DNA of 64,000 bases from the NCBI GenBank assembly GCA_020440825.1, contig JAGRNJ010000015.1:1-64000 (forward strand). The letters run 5' to 3'. Under the pieces are notes generated by a model that saw only the letters and a list, made by a program, of their open reading frames with translations, made no database searches and was not told the DNA's origin. The translations under genes were made by a program, and so were the position numbers. Shown here one piece after another: positions 61,084-64,000 of this stretch (positions are counted from its first letter, which is position 1; each line of letters begins with the position of its first letter). Source of the DNA: Leptospiraceae bacterium. Lineage in GTDB: Bacteria; Spirochaetota; Leptospiria; Turneriellales; Turneriellaceae.

Positions 61084-61524
61084 ATGATCTATTTTGAAGA
61101 TATGCAGCCCGGCCAGGAGATTAAACTCGGTAACTATGAAGTTCCGCTGCAGGAGATACTTGATTTCGCTCAAAAATTTGATCCGCAACCATTTCACATT
61201 GATGCCAGGGCAGCAGAAAAATCAATGTTTGGAGGGATTATCGCAAGCGGATGGCATACGGCCTCGATAGCCATGCGCCTGTATGTCGACGCAGTTCTCA
61301 ATCAATCCAGTTCTCTGGGCTCACCGGGGGTAGATGAGTTGCGCTGGAAAAGACCGGTTAGACCGGGGGATGTTCTGACCGGCAGTTTCAAGATTTTAGA
61401 GGTTAAACCATTTCGCAAAGGTATCGGTCTGGTAAAAGGTAAAGCCCAGCTGACAAATCAGGAAGATAAAGTGGTGATGACCTTTATTGGCAATGGAATG
61501 TTCGGCACCAGACCCGATTCCTGA
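61084..61524 (+). CDS. MaoC-like hot-dog dehydratase
   Basis: The 146-residue product is a single hot-dog domain with the MaoC pattern: YFEDMQPGQEIKLGNYEV, FAQKFDPQPFHIDARAAEKSMFGGIIASGWHTASIAMRL. The Asp-x3-His of DPQPFH at about residue 37 is the hydratase pair. It would hydrate or dehydrate a 3-hydroxyacyl-CoA or acyl-ACP. ATG 61084 has no strong ribosome site. It is divergent from the peptidase gene and unlinked to other lipid genes here. The 253 bp that follow hold the glnA promoter. Confidence 0.9.
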   Translation: MIYFEDMQPGQEIKLGNYEVPLQEILDFAQKFDPQPFHIDARAAEKSMFGGIIASGWHTASIAMRLYVDAVLNQSSSLGSPGVDELRWKRPVRPGDVLTGSFKILEVKPFRKGIGLVKGKAQLTNQEDKVVMTFIGNGMFGTRPDS

Positions 61525-61687
61525 AATTTTCTTTCGACGAAGGCTGTGCCGACCTGCCGCTCGCGCGTAAAGCCTGGCAATCTGGATTTCAATCTGATCA
61601 GCAGTAAAGACGCCAAGAATTTATTTGCAAATTGTTTACAAAATAAGCAACCTACTTAACTGAGTGAACCCTGCTTCTCAAGATCAC

Positions 61688-61705
61688 TTGGCATCTATTT
61701 TGCTT
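61688..61705 (+). promoter_or_regulatory. Sigma-54 promoter before glnA
   Basis: TTGGCATCTATTTTGCTT matches the sigma-54 consensus at -24 (TTGGCA) and -12 (TTGCTT) with the invariant GG and GC exactly 12 bases apart. Three positions in the variable part differ. It lies 73 bases before ATG 61778. Glutamine synthetase genes are classic sigma-54/NtrC targets, so a nitrogen-controlled start near 61715 is likely. Confidence 0.75.
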
Positions 61706-61777
61706 TACGATGGCAAGGTGGGGCTTTTCATGCCAATAGGCAAAGAACCCCATATCGTTCAACCAAGGAGAGAAACT

Positions 61778-63217
61778 ATGTTCAAAACACCTAAAGAGGC
61801 GATTGATTTCGCCAAAAAAGAAGGCGTATTATTTTACGACTTTAGATTTACAGATATCAAAGGTGCATGGCACCATGTATCGTATCATGTAGATTCTATC
61901 AGTGAAGAATCGTTTGAAGGACTCCCATTCGACGGAAGCTCTATTCCATCATGGCAGCCAATCAACAAATCAGATATGCAGTTAATACCAGATATTTCAT
62001 CTGCATTTCTTGATCCGTTCCCGGCAGACAAAACACTGGTAATTTTCTGCGATGTGTATGATATCTACCAGAACTCACTGTACCATAAATGCCCACGCAG
62101 CATTGCTAAAAAGGCCCTGAAATTCATGGAAGAAAGCGGAATTGCAGATACCGCGTACTTTGGCCCTGAAAATGAGTTCTTTATTTTTGACAGTTTGAAA
62201 ATTCGTGATGAAATCAACTGCCAGTACTATGAACTCGACAGTACCGAAGGTATCTGGAATATGCATGAAGAAATTCCGGGAAAAAATTCAACTAAAATTG
62301 ATTTCAACTCAGGCCACCGTCCTGGTACAAAAGGCGGATACTTCCCCGTAGCTCCTATTGACTCACAAGTTGATATTCGTGCTGAAATTGTAAAAACCTT
62401 GCACCAGATCGGCATGGAAACTTTCGTAGTTCACCATGAAGTTGCCCAGGGTCAAGGCGAAATCGGTGTAAAGTTCGGTACTCTGATTGAAGCTGCCGAC
62501 AACGTACAAAAATTAAAGTATGTTGTAAAAATGGTAGCCCATAAACATGGCAAAACTGCTACGTTCATGCCAAAGCCATTATTTGGTGATAACGGAAACG
62601 GTATGCACTGCCACCAGTCACTTTGGAAAGACGGTAAAAACCTGTTTGCAGGCAATGGCTACGAAGGGCTTTCTGAAATGGCAATGAATTATGTTGGCGG
62701 AGTGCTGCAGTATGGCCGTTCAATTGCTGCATTTACCAATGCATCGACAAATTCTTACAAACGTCTGATCCCGGGCTTTGAAGCTCCCTCAATTTTGGCA
62801 TATTCTGCACAAAACAGATCTGCTTCTTGCCGTATTCCTTTTGTACGCGGTGAAAAAGCAAAACGAGTTGAGTTCCGTTTTCCTGACTCATCTTCAAACC
62901 CATATCTGGCTTTTGCGGCTATGCTTATGGCAGGTATTGAAGGTGTGCAGAAGAAAATTGATCCGGGCCCACCAAGAAATGAAGACCTGTTTGAGCTTAC
63001 TCTCGATGAAATTCGTGAGAAAGGAATCAACCAGATGCCTCACACTCTACGGGTTGCCGTTGAAGAAATGCTCGCGAAGCGGGATTTTCTCAAAAAAGGT
63101 GATGTCTTTACCGAAGATTTCATTCAAACCTATAAAGCCTATAAGTTCGAAACTGAAATCTGGCCATGGGAAGGACGTCCGCATCCTTTCGAGTTCATTT
63201 CTACTTACAGCTGCTAA
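61778..63217 (+). CDS. glnA: Glutamine synthetase type I
   Basis: The 479-residue enzyme joins ammonia and glutamate to make glutamine, the main nitrogen-assimilation step. Conserved features are [18 protein letters not shown] at the start, [22 protein letters not shown] (about residue 50), [49 protein letters not shown] and [25 protein letters not shown]. The length is that of bacterial type I. ATG 61778 follows AAGGAGAGAAACT; an upstream in-frame start at 61664 precedes the sigma-54 promoter and is not used. The adenylylation loop (about residue 400) is not clearly visible by eye. Confidence 0.96.
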   Translation: MFKTPKEAIDFAKKEGVLFYDFRFTDIKGAWHHVSYHVDSISEESFEGLPFDGSSIPSWQPINKSDMQLIPDISSAFLDPFPADKTLVIFCDVYDIYQNSLYHKCPRSIAKKALKFMEESGIADTAYFGPENEFFIFDSLKIRDEINCQYYELDSTEGIWNMHEEIPGKNSTKIDFNSGHRPGTKGGYFPVAPIDSQVDIRAEIVKTLHQIGMETFVVHHEVAQGQGEIGVKFGTLIEAADNVQKLKYVVKMVAHKHGKTATFMPKPLFGDNGNGMHCHQSLWKDGKNLFAGNGYEGLSEMAMNYVGGVLQYGRSIAAFTNASTNSYKRLIPGFEAPSILAYSAQNRSASCRIPFVRGEKAKRVEFRFPDSSSNPYLAFAAMLMAGIEGVQKKIDPGPPRNEDLFELTLDEIREKGINQMPHTLRVAVEEMLAKRDFLKKGDVFTEDFIQTYKAYKFETEIWPWEGRPHPFEFISTYSC

Positions 63218-63243
63218 ACGCGGCGTAGAATTGAATCCTACCG

Positions 63244-63377
63244 GCCCGTTCACTCGGGCCTGCTAGACCGCTTGCGGGGGCCTTTGGTCTCACTAAAGCG
63301 AGTTTACAAGCCCGCTACCGCGGCCCAATTGGCTCGCTGAAGCGAGCTTACTAGCCCGCCGCCGCGGGCTTTTTTTA
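63244..63377 (+). repeat. Three degenerate ~45-bp hairpin repeats after glnA
   Basis: Copies 2 (63286-63330) and 3 (63331-63377) are about 45 bp apart and align well: G-G-T/C-C-T/C-C-G/A-C-T-x-A-A-G-C-G-A-G, then TTAC-A/T-AGCCCGC and CCGCGG. Copy 1 (from about 63244) is weaker. Copy 3 ends in the glnA terminator. Duplicated terminator-type elements may stop transcription from either side. Confidence 0.5.
63353..63376 (+). terminator. Intrinsic terminator of glnA
   Basis: AGCCCGC (63353-63359), loop CGCC and GCGGGCT (63364-63370) form a seven-pair GC stem followed by seven T residues (63370-63376). It lies 136 bases after the glnA stop. It is the third and best of the repeat copies. Confidence 0.85.
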
Positions 63378-63504
63378 TCTTCTCATGCATTTGTATTCCA
63401 GAACTCGAAATTTCTGTTGATTACTAAAACCGGGGTAAATCTCTCAAGTCTTTGGTATTCCCGGTTGCGGCGAACGAAAGGTTCATGCGAGGCGTCAGAT
63501 ACAT

Positions 63505-64000
63505 ATGGTTGGTTATTTTATTTTTGCACTGGTTATTATAATTCCGTTTCTTGCCTTGTTATCTTACTTTCTCAAGAAGAAAGGATACAGCAAAAATTCT
63601 CTGTTTTTCGCGGGGATTGCCTATATTGCATCGGGCTTACCACTGCTGTTTTCCTGGTTTTTGATATTCGGTCTTATCTTAATCGCATTTGGCGGTTTAT
63701 TGATATTTCTCTCCCGTTACAGACTCGCACTTGCATGGCAGATTTTTATCATACTTACTTTACCAATCGCATCGCTTGCACTCTGGTTTCATTCTGAATC
63801 TTCGCGCAATATTTTTCTGATACCTGAAAACTACCGGGGTAGAGTTCTGATTGTGCATGGCTGCAAGGACGGCAGCCCGCGTGAGTTTGAAGGGCGCTAT
63901 CGTATTTATAGAATTCCGGCAAATGGTATCCTGAAAAGCAAGTTTGATTTTGCCGGTTCTTCTTTTGATCATCTTCACTCACGTTTTTTCTATGTCAAAC
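63505..64000 (+). CDS. Partial membrane protein, DUF6843-like C-terminal part
   Basis: From ATG 63505 the frame stays open to the window end (165 codons). The first 95 residues have about four hydrophobic helices (VGYFIFALVIIIPFLALLSYFL, SLFFAGIAYIASGLPLLFSWFLIFG). The rest (NIFLIPENYRGRVLIVHGCKDGSPREFEGRYRIYRIPANGILKSKFDF) is soluble and resembles the DUF6843 start. The ribosome site is weak. The role is unknown. Confidence 0.7.
   Translation, partial: MVGYFIFALVIIIPFLALLSYFLKKKGYSKNSLFFAGIAYIASGLPLLFSWFLIFGLILIAFGGLLIFLSRYRLALAWQIFIILTLPIASLALWFHSESSRNIFLIPENYRGRVLIVHGCKDGSPREFEGRYRIYRIPANGILKSKFDFAGSSFDHLHSRFFYVK

Noticed and set aside
1-64000. CRISPR array, transposase or prophage genes
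   Set aside because: No regularly spaced direct repeats with unique spacers, and no transposase, integrase or phage structural motifs were seen in any strong open frame.

Overview
The window looks like chromosomal DNA of a spirochaete in or near the order Leptospirales. The evidence is two adjacent periplasmic FlaB-type flagellins (31913-33895), a DUF1564 protein (a family known mainly from Leptospira), many spirochaetal-style lipoproteins and a moderately AT-rich composition. I cannot place it to genus. There is no prophage, transposon, CRISPR array or rRNA operon. One tRNA (Arg-CCG) is present.

Layout. 1-3.9 kb: a partial gene, a 12-bp tandem array, a secreted protein, a DUF1564 gene carrying three copies of one palindrome, and a YgiQ-type radical SAM enzyme. 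4-6 kb: thioredoxin-like and lipoprotein genes. 6.1-9.5 kb: an operon with a TetR/LmrA-like repressor whose likely operator covers the promoter, then a membrane AraC-type regulator. 9.6-12.9 kb: an acyl-CoA ligase followed by two disrupted secreted or outer-membrane genes. 13-20.7 kb: a lipid and envelope cluster with inositol-phosphate synthase, DUF3047, an MMPL-like RND exporter, an Aur1-like PAP2 protein, a CDP-alcohol phosphotransferase, GtrA and a glycosyltransferase. 20.8-24.5 kb: tRNA-Arg, a Trm112-like protein, dxs and murD. 24.5-27.9 kb: a LolA-like protein, a DUF1302-like outer-membrane protein and a glycosyltransferase. 27.8-34 kb (minus strand): serB, bamA and two flaB genes. 34.3-41.5 kb: a nitroreductase-like protein, an RND efflux pump behind a CsoR-type palindrome, and hypotheticals. 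41.6-45.4 kb: rpsO, pnp and an M16 peptidase. 45.4-58 kb: a long minus-strand run (malQ, pyrE, mqnD, FecR lipoprotein, rpe, PASTA protein, nadB, an odd receiver protein, a haem/FG-GAP lipoprotein, and a response regulator with its kinase). 58.3-64 kb: a lipoprotein, M14 peptidase, MaoC-like protein, glnA behind a good sigma-54 promoter, and a partial membrane protein.

The most interesting system is the 13-27 kb envelope region. An inositol-phosphate synthase, an inositol-lipid-type CDP-alcohol phosphotransferase, an Aur1-like protein and an RND exporter sit together. The same palindrome, TAACCA-N2-TGGTTA, lies between ino1 and the exporter operon and again before the LolA-like/DUF1302-like pair 10 kb away. 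This suggests one repressor controlling inositol-lipid synthesis and its export. Other notable items are the repeated palindrome in and before the DUF1564 gene, a 22-codon leader ORF whose stop overlaps the flaB ribosome site, a poly-T frameshift in a secreted-protein gene, and a receiver domain with its phospho-Asp apparently replaced by Glu and a histone-H1-like lysine-rich tail.
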